Shown: positions 15,481-23,438 of the stretch, piece by piece | Numbering within the stretch: the stretch's first letter is position 1 | Layout of the letters: each line of letters starts with the position of its first letter | Assembly (NCBI RefSeq): GCF_000737245.1 | Contig: NZ_JPQU01000030.1 | Coordinates: 1 to 64,000, forward strand | Direction: 5' to 3' | DNA: 64,000 nucleotides | Source of the DNA: Pseudomonas syringae | GTDB lineage: Bacteria > Pseudomonadota > Gammaproteobacteria > Pseudomonadales > Pseudomonadaceae | Notes under the pieces: model-generated | What the model was told of the DNA's origin: nothing | Seen by the model: the letters and a program-made list of their open reading frames with translations, nothing else | The model's database searches: none | Made by a program: the position numbers and the translations under genes

Positions 15481-16215
15481 ATGCATAACCCCTGCGCAAT
15501 CATCCCGGTCTTCGATCACGAACTGGCGGTACCTGCGGTCGTCCAAGCGGTGCGGGCGGCGGGCTTGCCTTGTGTACTGGTGGACGACGCCAGCAGCCCG
15601 GCGTGCGCGGCGGTGCTGCGGCAACTGGCCGAGGCGGATGAAATCTACCTGGTTACCTTGCCGGTCAATCAAGGCAAAGGCGGCGCGGTGATGGCGGGAT
15701 TCAGAGAGGCTCACCGGCTGGGCTTCAGCCATGCCCTGCAAGTGGATGCCGATGGACAGCATGATCTGGGAGATCTGGGGCTGTTTATCGACACCTCACG
15801 AAAGCAACCCGAGGCTTTAATCTGCGGTTATCCGCAATACGATGCCAGCGTGCCCAAAGGTCGTTTGTATGCGCGCTATCTCACGCATTTCTGGGTCTGG
15901 GTCAACAGCCTGTCGTTACAGATCAAGGATTCCATGTGCGGCTTTCGGGTCTACCCGCTGGCCCCGGTCCTGCGTTTGATCGATAGCGTGCAGATCGGCA
16001 AACGCATGGACTTCGACTCGGAAATCCTCGTGCGCCTGTCATGGCGCAACCAGCCTATGCACTGGCTGCCAACCAAGGTGCATTACCCTCAGGATGGCCT
16101 CTCGCACTTCAGAATGTTCCACGACAACGCGCTGATCTCGAAAATGCATACCAAGCTGTTCTTCGGCATGCTCGCGCGCTTGCCGCTGATCCTCTGGCGG
16201 CGGTGGTTGCCATGA
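15481..16215 (+). CDS. family 2 glycosyltransferase
   Basis: 244-residue GT-A-fold glycosyltransferase. It opens CAIIPVFDHE, has VDDASSP and the metal/nucleotide-sugar motif VDADGQHD near residue 85. The C-terminal part has hydrophobic stretches that suggest membrane attachment. In this cluster it probably adds a sugar or a sugar-phosphate linker to the polyene; the donor is unknown. It is separated from the genes upstream by two REPINs and from the next gene by one. Confidence 0.88.
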   Translation: MHNPCAIIPVFDHELAVPAVVQAVRAAGLPCVLVDDASSPACAAVLRQLAEADEIYLVTLPVNQGKGGAVMAGFREAHRLGFSHALQVDADGQHDLGDLGLFIDTSRKQPEALICGYPQYDASVPKGRLYARYLTHFWVWVNSLSLQIKDSMCGFRVYPLAPVLRLIDSVQIGKRMDFDSEILVRLSWRNQPMHWLPTKVHYPQDGLSHFRMFHDNALISKMHTKLFFGMLARLPLILWRRWLP

Positions 16216-16235
16216 ACATTATGTTTTCCGCAACC

Positions 16236-16325
16236 CCTGTAGGAGCGCGCTTGCCCGCGGTGGCGTCAGGTCAGGCAATGCATTTTTTCGCTGACACAAC
16301 GCATCGCGGGCAAGCGCGCTCCTAC
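16236..16325. repeat. REPIN, gcttgcccgcga-core type
   Basis: cctgtaggagcgcgcttg to gcgctcctacc, 20 bases after the glycosyltransferase stop and ending 15 bases before the next start, so it crowds the leader of the acyltransferase gene. Confidence 0.9.
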
Positions 16326-16339
16326 CGAGAAGTCCCTCG

Positions 16340-17272
16340 ATGAATGACAAACACTGGGCCAAACACGAAGAGCGCGGCAGTTTCCTGTTGATGAAGCTCA
16401 CCGCCTGGGGCGTGCGTCATCTGGGGCGGCGGGTCCTCAGTCCGGTGCTGCATGGCATCGTGCTGTATTTTTTCCTGTTCGGCCGAAGTGCGCGCAAGAG
16501 TGCCTGGGAGTACCAACGTCGTTTGTCCGAAGCCAGCGCCAGGCCAGAGCTGATGCCCACCCATAAAAGTGTGTTCGGCCAGTTCATGGCCTTCGCCGAT
16601 TCGCTGCTGGACAAGCTCGATGTGTGGAACGGCAAGCTGCGCCTGGAGCAGATCGAAATCGTCGATCCGGCACTGTTACGCAAACAACTCCGCAGCGGAC
16701 GCGGGCAGATGCTGGTCGGCGCTCATCTGGGCAATCTGGAAGTCTGTCGCGCACTGGCAGAACTCGGTGAAAAAGTCACCATGAACGTGCTGGTCCACAC
16801 CAAGCACGCCGAGCGCTTCAACCGTCTGCTGGGCGAAGCGGGCGCGACCAACCTGCGGCTGATTCAGGTCAGCGAGCTGGACCCGGCGGTCATGCTGCAA
16901 CTGAGCCAGCGGCTGGATGACGGCGAATGGCTGGCCATTGCTGGCGACCGAGTTGCGCTGCACGGCGGGCGCAACGCGCGGGTCGATTTTCTCGGCGCCC
17001 AGGCCGCGTTCCCGCAAGGTCCGTGGCTGCTGGCCGGGCTGTTGAAGTGCCCGATCAATCTGATTTTCTGCCTCAAACGCCCAAGCGGTTATCAAGTGAC
17101 GCTGGAACCCTTCGCCGACGCCATCGAATGGCGTCGCAGCGATCGGCAGCAAGTCATTGCCCACTGCGCCCAGCGCTATGCCGACCGCCTCGGCCACTAC
17201 TGCCTGCAAGCTCCGCAGCAGTGGTTCAATTTCTACCCATTCTGGAAGTCCGATGACGAATCAAGTTCCTGA
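16340..17272 (+). CDS. LpxL/HtrB-type acyltransferase
   Basis: 310-residue member of the lysophospholipid acyltransferase superfamily (LpxL branch), with an N-terminal hydrophobic helix and the catalytic AHLGNLEV (HX4E) near residues 135-141. Members in aryl polyene clusters are thought to acylate the polyene anchor. ATG 16340 directly follows a REPIN. Its last 20 bases overlap the ammonia-lyase gene. Confidence 0.85.
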   Translation: MNDKHWAKHEERGSFLLMKLTAWGVRHLGRRVLSPVLHGIVLYFFLFGRSARKSAWEYQRRLSEASARPELMPTHKSVFGQFMAFADSLLDKLDVWNGKLRLEQIEIVDPALLRKQLRSGRGQMLVGAHLGNLEVCRALAELGEKVTMNVLVHTKHAERFNRLLGEAGATNLRLIQVSELDPAVMLQLSQRLDDGEWLAIAGDRVALHGGRNARVDFLGAQAAFPQGPWLLAGLLKCPINLIFCLKRPSGYQVTLEPFADAIEWRRSDRQQVIAHCAQRYADRLGHYCLQAPQQWFNFYPFWKSDDESSS

Positions 17273-18800
17273 GCCGGTTACTTTCGGCGAGCGCGCGTTG
17301 CAGATCGAAGACGTACTGGCCCTGGCAAATCGCCAGGTCGCTACTGCTCTGCAAAGCGACAGCGCCTATCGCCAGCGCATCGCCAAGGGCGCGCAGTTTC
17401 TCGATTCGCTGTTGGACAAGGAAGGCGTGATCTACGGCGTCACCACGGGTTACGGCGACTCCTGCGTGGTAGCGGTGCCGTTGCAACACGTCGAAGCCTT
17501 GCCGCGTCATTTGTATACCTTCCACGGCTGCGGGTTGGGCAAACTGCTGGATGCCCAGGCAACCCGCGCCGTGCTCGCCGCGCGCTTGCAGTCGCTGTGC
17601 CACGGGGTTTCCGGGGTGCGCATTGAGCTGCTGGAGCGCCTGCAGGCGTTCATTGATCAGGACGTATTGCCGCTGATCCCGGAAGAAGGCTCAGTGGGTG
17701 CCAGTGGCGATCTGACGCCGCTGTCTTACGTCGCCGCCACCTTGTCCGGCGAGCGCGAAGTGATGTTCCGTGGCGAACGCCGCCAGGCCAGCGACGTGCA
17801 TCGCGAACTGGGTTGGGACCCGCTGGTCTTGCGTCCCAAAGAAGCCCTGGCGCTGATGAACGGCACAGCGGTGATGACCGGTCTTGCCTGCCTGGCCTTC
17901 GCTCGCGCCGATTACCTGCTGCAACTGGCGACGCGCATCACGGCGATGAATGTGGTTGCGTTGCAGGGGAATCCGGAGCATTTCGACGAGCGTCTGTTCG
18001 CGGCAAAACCGCATCCTGGGCAGATGCAGGTCGCGGCCTGGCTGCGTAAGGATCTGGCCATCGATGCGCCGACCGCGCCGCTGCATCGCTTGCAGGATCG
18101 CTACTCCCTGCGCTGCGCGCCTCACGTACTCGGCGTGCTGGCAGACAGCCTGAACTGGCTGCGCTCGTTCATAGAAATCGAACTGAACAGCGCCAACGAC
18201 AACCCGATCATCGACGCTGAAGCCGAGCGCGTGCTGCACGGCGGGCACTTCTACGGCGGGCATATCGCCTTTGCCATGGACAGCCTGAAAACCCTGGTGG
18301 CCAACGTCGCCGACCTGTTGGATCGCCAGTTGGCTTTGTTGGTGGACGAGCGTTACAACCACGGATTGCCGAGCAACCTGTCCGGCGCGCCCGCTGATCG
18401 GGCGATGATCAATCATGGCTTCAAGGCGGTCCAGATCGGCACCAGCGCCTGGACTGCCGAAGCCCTGAAAAACACTATGCCAGCCAGCGTTTTTTCACGT
18501 TCTACCGAGTGCCACAATCAGGACAAGGTCAGCATGGGCACTATCGCGGCCCGGGATGCCATTCGCGTTCTGGAACTGACCGAGCAAGTTGCCGCCGCCA
18601 CGTTGATTGCCGCCAATCAGGGCGTCTGGCTGCGCAGCAAGGCTGCGGACGCCCGTCCGTTGCCTCCAGCACTGGCCGCCATGCACGAGCAATTGGCTGC
18701 AGATTTCCCGCCGGTGATTGAAGACCGGGCACTGGAAGCCGAATTGCGTCTGTGCCTTCAACGTATCGCTGATCGCCATTGGAGGTTGCATGCGCAGTAA
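17253..18800 (+). CDS. MIO-type aromatic amino acid ammonia-lyase (HAL/PAL/TAL family)
   Basis: 515-residue lyase that removes ammonia from an aromatic amino acid to give an arylacrylate. ASG at residues 150-152 (in GSVGASGDLTPLSY) cyclises to the MIO prosthetic group; Tyr61 in IYGVTTGYG is the catalytic base region; NDNPI lies near residue 315. The substrate-selecting pair that is Ser-His in histidine lyase, His-Leu in tyrosine lyase and Phe-Leu in phenylalanine lyase appears here as Phe90-His91, so the substrate cannot be assigned. In this cluster it most likely supplies an aromatic starter (coumarate- or cinnamate-like). ATG 17253 overlaps the preceding gene by 20 bases; the frame is open upstream but unsupported. 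It is not a hutH in a hut operon. Confidence 0.9.
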   Translation: MTNQVPEPVTFGERALQIEDVLALANRQVATALQSDSAYRQRIAKGAQFLDSLLDKEGVIYGVTTGYGDSCVVAVPLQHVEALPRHLYTFHGCGLGKLLDAQATRAVLAARLQSLCHGVSGVRIELLERLQAFIDQDVLPLIPEEGSVGASGDLTPLSYVAATLSGEREVMFRGERRQASDVHRELGWDPLVLRPKEALALMNGTAVMTGLACLAFARADYLLQLATRITAMNVVALQGNPEHFDERLFAAKPHPGQMQVAAWLRKDLAIDAPTAPLHRLQDRYSLRCAPHVLGVLADSLNWLRSFIEIELNSANDNPIIDAEAERVLHGGHFYGGHIAFAMDSLKTLVANVADLLDRQLALLVDERYNHGLPSNLSGAPADRAMINHGFKAVQIGTSAWTAEALKNTMPASVFSRSTECHNQDKVSMGTIAARDAIRVLELTEQVAAATLIAANQGVWLRSKAADARPLPPALAAMHEQLAADFPPVIEDRALEAELRLCLQRIADRHWRLHAQ

Positions 18801-19215
18801 AGGCGTACTTCACGTTGATACCGAAGTGCTGGTGCCGTTTTTCGACGTCGATTCGATGAATGTCGTCTGGCATGGCCATTACATCAAATACCTGGAAGTT
18901 GCCCGCTGCGCGCTGCTGGACCACATCGGCCACAACTACACACAGATGCTCGAGTCCGGCTACGGCTGGCCAGTGATCGACATCCAGCTTCGTTACGTGC
19001 GCGGCGCGGTGTTCGGCCAGCGTCTTAGCGTACGCGCCAGTCTGGTGGAGTGGGAGAGCCGTTTGAAAATCAATTACCTGATCAGCGACGCCGAAACCGG
19101 CGAGCGCATGACCCGCGCCAGCTCGGTCCAGGTGGCCGTGGATATCGAAACCCGCGAGATGCAACTGGCCTCGCCAAAAGTCTTTACCGAAGCGGTTGAG
19201 CGGGTGTTGGAATGA
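18790..19215 (+). CDS. hotdog acyl-CoA/ACP thioesterase
   Basis: 141-residue 4-hydroxybenzoyl-CoA-thioesterase-like protein (YbgC/FadM fold). The active-site stretch FFDVDSMNVVWHGHYIKYLE carries the Asp and the GHY pattern. Probably releases stalled or finished polyene from the ACP or CoA (ApeK role). ATG 18790 has GGAGG at 18781-18785 and overlaps the lyase stop by 11 bases. Confidence 0.88.
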   Translation: MRSKGVLHVDTEVLVPFFDVDSMNVVWHGHYIKYLEVARCALLDHIGHNYTQMLESGYGWPVIDIQLRYVRGAVFGQRLSVRASLVEWESRLKINYLISDAETGERMTRASSVQVAVDIETREMQLASPKVFTEAVERVLE

Positions 19216-19241
19216 ATCGAGATGCCACGGATAACCGCAGT

Positions 19242-19333
19242 CCTGTGGGAGCGAGGCTTGCCCGCGATACGGGCACCGCAGATGTCAGGTCTGCCGCGTC
19301 AAACCTCATCGCGGGCAAGCACCGCTCCCACAG
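19242..19333. repeat. REPIN, gcttgcccgcga-core type
   Basis: cctgtgggagcgaggcttg to gcaccgctcccacag, in the gap between the thioesterase and LolA-like genes. The frame of the LolA-like gene stays open through it by chance, so automatic annotation may start that gene inside the repeat. Confidence 0.9.
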
Positions 19334-19349
19334 AGATATCATTCCAGCC

Positions 19350-19946
19350 ATGCGCCATTTTGCGTGCCTCCTGGCACTGCTCTGCCTCTCCCCCCTCGCC
19401 CAGGCCTTCGACCTGCAGCAGCTCAGCGATCAACTGGCCAAACCGGTAGTGGTGCGCGGCGATTTCATTCAGGAAAAACACCTGCGTGCCTTGCCCCAAC
19501 CCCTGATCAGCAAAGGTCGTTTTGTGCTGGCCAAGGAGTTCGGCTTGTTATGGCTGCTGAACACGCCACTCAAACAGGATTACCGAATAAGCCCATCGGG
19601 TATTGCCCGACGTGACGCGGCGAACGGCTGGCAATTGCTGCCCAACAAGAGCGCCGGTGCCGAACAGAACCGGCTGTTCCTCGCGGTTTTGCAAGGTGAC
19701 AGCAGCGGTCTGCAACGAGACTTCGACTTGCAGCTCAAGGGCGATGCCAGTGCATGGCAGCTGACTCTGACCCCGCGCTCAATGCTGCTGCAACAAGTGT
19801 TCAAACAGATCAACATCGATGGCGGCCAACTGGTGCAACGCATCGAACTGCTGGAAACCCAGGGCGACAGCACGCTGCTTAAAATGATCGACAGCCAGAG
19901 CGTGCCAGCCTTGAGCGATGCGGAGCGTAAAGATTTTGCAGACTGA
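19350..19946 (+). CDS. LolA-like outer-membrane lipoprotein carrier
   Basis: 198-residue periplasmic protein with a signal peptide (MRHFACLLALLCLSPLAQA then FDLQQ) and the LolA-type half-barrel pattern, including GDFIQEKHLRALPQPLISKGRF and GLLWLLNTP. In aryl polyene clusters LolA-like proteins are thought to carry the pigment across the periplasm together with the MMPL transporter. ATG 19350 is chosen because it begins the signal peptide; an upstream ATG at 19212 would read through a REPIN. Overlaps the MMPL gene by 29 bases. Confidence 0.88.
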   Translation: MRHFACLLALLCLSPLAQAFDLQQLSDQLAKPVVVRGDFIQEKHLRALPQPLISKGRFVLAKEFGLLWLLNTPLKQDYRISPSGIARRDAANGWQLLPNKSAGAEQNRLFLAVLQGDSSGLQRDFDLQLKGDASAWQLTLTPRSMLLQQVFKQINIDGGQLVQRIELLETQGDSTLLKMIDSQSVPALSDAERKDFAD

Positions 19947-22272
19947 ACGCCTTTTACCGCGCCTGTTCCTGATCCTCCTGCTGGCCGTATTGGCGCTGGC
20001 GGGCTGGCAATGGCGTGATGGTGCGCCGCTGTCCGCCAACTTGATGGAACTGGTGCCCGGCACGAGCCCCGATCCGCTGGAGCTGCGTGCAGAACAGCGC
20101 ATGCAGGAACCGCTCAATCGCGAAATGCTGGTACTCGTCGGCCATACCGATCGGCAACAGGCGATTGCGCTGGCCAAACAACTTGGCGAGCAATGGCAGG
20201 CCAGCGGCTTGTTCGAGAAGGTGCAATGGAACCTTCAAGCTGACCTGCCCGCCTTGCGCACGCAGCTGTTGCAAGGCCGCCTGGCGATGCTGCCGGCTGC
20301 TGATCGAGCCCAACTGATTCAGGATCCACAAGCCTTCATTCAGCAACGGGTGCAGAGCCTGTTCGATCCGTTTACCGGTTTCAGCCTGGTGCCAAGTCAG
20401 GATGACTGGCTCGGGCTGACCGGGCGCATTCAGAACGGCATGCCGCAACACGGTTCGGTGCAACCGGATATCGGCAGCGGCGCGCTGATTGCCGATGCCG
20501 ACGGCAAAAGCTGGGTGCTGCTGCGTGCCCGCACTCAAGGCAATGCGTTCGACATGCAGCTGCCGTTGCACGTCGCAGACTTGCTTAGCGCGGCCCGGCA
20601 ACAAGCAGCGCAGGTTAACGGTCAATTACTGGCCGCCAGCGGTTTGCTGTACGCAGCCGATGGTCAACGTCAGGCGAGTCGGGAAATCACCTGGGTCGGC
20701 GGCGGCGCCACGCTAGGAATTCTGTTGCTGCTGTTGCTGGCGTTTAGGCGCTGGCGCGTGCTGTTGGCGTTCGTGCCGGTGCTGGTGGGCATGCTGTTCG
20801 GCGCAGTGACTTGTGTCGCCTTTTTCGGCCATATGCATGTGATGACACTGGTACTCGGTTCCAGCCTGATCGGTGTCGCAGTGGATTACCCGCTGCATTA
20901 CCTGTCGAAAAGCTGGAGCCTGAAACCCTGGCGCAGTTGGCCCGCCTTGCGCCTGACATTGCCCGGCCTGAGCCTGAGTCTGGCGACCAGCTGCATTGGT
21001 TATCTGGCGCTGGCCTGGACCCCGTTCCCGGCTTTGACACAAATCGCGGTGTTCTCCGCAGCCGGACTGGTCGGCGCTTATCTCACCGCCGTCTGCCTGT
21101 TGCCTGCTTTGCTCAAGAACACTGAGCTGCGTCCGGCGCAATGGCCGCTGGACCTGGCAGAACGCATGCTGGGTTGGCGCGAGGTGTTGCTGCAGCGCAT
21201 CGGCACGCCGATTCTGCTGGGCTTGCTACTGGTGTTCTGCGCCACAGGGCTGTGGCAACTCACCACCAAAAACGATATCCGCCAGTGGGTTTCAGCCCCA
21301 CCGGCGCTCACCGACGAAGCCAGCACCATCGCCCGTATTACCGGTTTCCAGCCCACCAGCCAGTTTTTTCTGGTGCGCGGCAAAGACCAGCAGCAGTTGC
21401 TCGAGCGGCAAGCGGCGCTGGCTCAGCGCCTCGATCAATTGGTGGGTCTTGAGGAATTGAAAGGCTATCTGTCCCTGAATCAGCTCATCGCCTCTGAGGC
21501 AGAGCAAAACGCATTACGCGATGCGCTGGGGCAAGTGGCGAGGCGATGGCAGCCACTGGTGGAATTAGGCGTACCGGTCACGGCCTTGCAGGCGGAACTG
21601 ACTCAACTGCAAGCGCTGCCACAACAGGATATTACAGCCGTACTGGCCGGGCCCTTGGGCGAGCCTTGGCGCACGCTGTGGCTGGGCGACACGGAAGACG
21701 GCGTCGCGGGGCTGGTCAGTCTGCAAGGCCTGAATGATGCCGTCTTGTTGAGATTGCAGGCTCAGGACCTGCCTGGCGTGCAACTGGTTGATCGTCTCGG
21801 GCAACTGAACAGTGTATTCGCCGCGACGCAGATCAGCGCCGCCGAACTGAAACTGCTGTCCTGCGTGCTGATCGTGTTGCTGCTGGTGGTGCCCTTCGGC
21901 TTCGGCGGTGCGCTGCGCATCGTCGCCCTGCCGTTGCTGGCGGCGCTGTGCAGTCTGGCGAGCCTCGGTTGGCTCGGCCAGCCGCTGACCCTATTCAGCC
22001 TGTTCGGCTTACTGCTGGTGACGGCGATCAGTGTCGATTACGCGATCCTGATGCGCGAGCAGATCGGTGGCGCAGCGGTCAGCCTGCTTGGCACCCTGCT
22101 GGCGGCCGTCACCACCTGGCTGTCGTTCGGTTTGCTGGCAGTGTCAGGCACGCCTGCAATCAGTAACTTCGGTTTGTCGGTCAGCCTGGGGCTGGCCTTC
22201 AGTTTCATGCTCGCCCCCTGGGCCGGCAAACGACCTGCGCCCGCCGCGACGCAAAGCGAGGCCCTCTCGTGA
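19918..22272 (+). CDS. MMPL/RND-family exporter of aryl polyene
   Basis: 784-residue inner-membrane exporter with the duplicated MMPL layout: one N-terminal helix (about 12-30), a periplasmic domain to about 260, five helices with SSLIGVAVDYPLHYL (about 318), a second periplasmic domain (about 455-635), and five helices with LLVTAISVDYAILM (about 700). The two Asp-Tyr motifs in helices are the proton-relay positions of this family. It would hand the polyene lipid to the LolA-like carrier. It overlaps the upstream gene by 29 bases and the downstream one by a base or a few. Confidence 0.9.
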   Translation: MRSVKILQTERLLPRLFLILLLAVLALAGWQWRDGAPLSANLMELVPGTSPDPLELRAEQRMQEPLNREMLVLVGHTDRQQAIALAKQLGEQWQASGLFEKVQWNLQADLPALRTQLLQGRLAMLPAADRAQLIQDPQAFIQQRVQSLFDPFTGFSLVPSQDDWLGLTGRIQNGMPQHGSVQPDIGSGALIADADGKSWVLLRARTQGNAFDMQLPLHVADLLSAARQQAAQVNGQLLAASGLLYAADGQRQASREITWVGGGATLGILLLLLLAFRRWRVLLAFVPVLVGMLFGAVTCVAFFGHMHVMTLVLGSSLIGVAVDYPLHYLSKSWSLKPWRSWPALRLTLPGLSLSLATSCIGYLALAWTPFPALTQIAVFSAAGLVGAYLTAVCLLPALLKNTELRPAQWPLDLAERMLGWREVLLQRIGTPILLGLLLVFCATGLWQLTTKNDIRQWVSAPPALTDEASTIARITGFQPTSQFFLVRGKDQQQLLERQAALAQRLDQLVGLEELKGYLSLNQLIASEAEQNALRDALGQVARRWQPLVELGVPVTALQAELTQLQALPQQDITAVLAGPLGEPWRTLWLGDTEDGVAGLVSLQGLNDAVLLRLQAQDLPGVQLVDRLGQLNSVFAATQISAAELKLLSCVLIVLLLVVPFGFGGALRIVALPLLAALCSLASLGWLGQPLTLFSLFGLLLVTAISVDYAILMREQIGGAAVSLLGTLLAAVTTWLSFGLLAVSGTPAISNFGLSVSLGLAFSFMLAPWAGKRPAPAATQSEALS

Positions 22273-23438
22273 TGACGCTGCTGTTCTGGCTGATGGCCCT
22301 GCTGATGTTTGCGCTAGCGACTCGCCTGGGTCGCTATCTGGGCCTGATCCCGATTGTCAGTCAGTTGCTGGTGGCGACGTTTGGCCTGCCGCTGTTGATG
22401 CTGTTCTGGGTTGAGCCAGATTGGCAACTGAGCGGTGCGCAACTGATTGCCCCGATCTGGCTGAAAACCTTGTACGGCCTGAGTTTCGCCATGGTGCTGG
22501 GGCACATTCTCAGCGACGTGATCGACGTGAAGCTGGACCGCCAGAGCCTCAAAGTCGCCGTGCCCAGTTTCGGCGTACCCTTCCTGGCAGGCCTTGCTTG
22601 CGCGATGCTGTTTTTCCCTGCTCAACCCTGGATCAGCTCCTTGGCTCTGGGCCTGGTGTTTGCCATTACGGCCATTCCGGTGCTGTACCTGTATCTGCAA
22701 CACATTGGCTATCCACCCGAAGCGACCCGGCGGCTGGTGCAAACCGCGATCATCATCGACCTGGCGTGCTGGAGCCTGTTCGGCATCGCCCAAGGCAGTC
22801 TGAGCCTGACCAGCCTGCTGCTGCCGTTACTGGGTGCCTGCGTGCCTTTGCTGTTGCGCGGCATACGAGTGCGTCAGCCGGTGGTTTACAGCGTTAGCTT
22901 TTTTGCCCTGCTGATGGTGGCCGAGCACTACAAACTCAATGCGCTGATTTTCGGCATTGGCTACCTGCTGTGCATGGCGCGCCTGAAGCAGCCATGGGTG
23001 CTGCCGATCAGCACGCAATGGTTCAAGCGAGTGCAAACCTGGCTGGCGATCCCGCTTATCCTGACCTTCGGCATCGTGCAGATCAATGTGCACAGCGCGA
23101 TGGACAGCCTGACCGGGGTACAACTGGGGGCGCTGATTCTGCTGCCTATTGCGAGCAAGATGCTCGGTAACTGGCTAGGCCTGCGCTGGGCGACGCCCTC
23201 GTTCCCCGGCGCCAGCCGCTGGCGGGAAAGTGTCCTGCTCAATATTCGTGGCTTGAGTGAAATCGTTTTCCTCAATCTATTGCTGCAACAACAACTGATC
23301 AGCCCGGCGCTGTACTTCGCACTGATGCTGATGAGCCTGCTCGCGACCTTGCTGCCAGCCCTGCTGGGCATGGGTCGTGCGCCGTTGCCGCGTCCAGACA
23401 CCGTCGAACAAGTAAGGAAATCTTGTGCCCATAACTGA
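22272..23438 (+). CDS. CPA-type cation/proton antiporter-like membrane protein
   Basis: Very hydrophobic protein of about 388 residues with 10-12 helices, resembling the membrane half of Na+/H+ or K+/H+ antiporters (long arrays such as LGLVFAITAIPVLYLYL and RESVLLNIRGLSEIVFLNLL). It has no cytosolic RCK/TrkA domain. Its role in a pigment cluster is unclear; it could energise export or balance charge. ATG 22272 shares its first base with the last base of the MMPL stop (GTG 22269 is the alternative). The 3' end overlaps the FAD enzyme by 14 bases. Confidence 0.7.
   Translation: MTLLFWLMALLMFALATRLGRYLGLIPIVSQLLVATFGLPLLMLFWVEPDWQLSGAQLIAPIWLKTLYGLSFAMVLGHILSDVIDVKLDRQSLKVAVPSFGVPFLAGLACAMLFFPAQPWISSLALGLVFAITAIPVLYLYLQHIGYPPEATRRLVQTAIIIDLACWSLFGIAQGSLSLTSLLLPLLGACVPLLLRGIRVRQPVVYSVSFFALLMVAEHYKLNALIFGIGYLLCMARLKQPWVLPISTQWFKRVQTWLAIPLILTFGIVQINVHSAMDSLTGVQLGALILLPIASKMLGNWLGLRWATPSFPGASRWRESVLLNIRGLSEIVFLNLLLQQQLISPALYFALMLMSLLATLLPALLGMGRAPLPRPDTVEQVRKSCAHN

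Noticed and set aside
19212..19349. Extended N-terminus of the LolA-like protein
   Set aside because: It would translate a REPIN; the signal peptide begins at the ATG at 19350.
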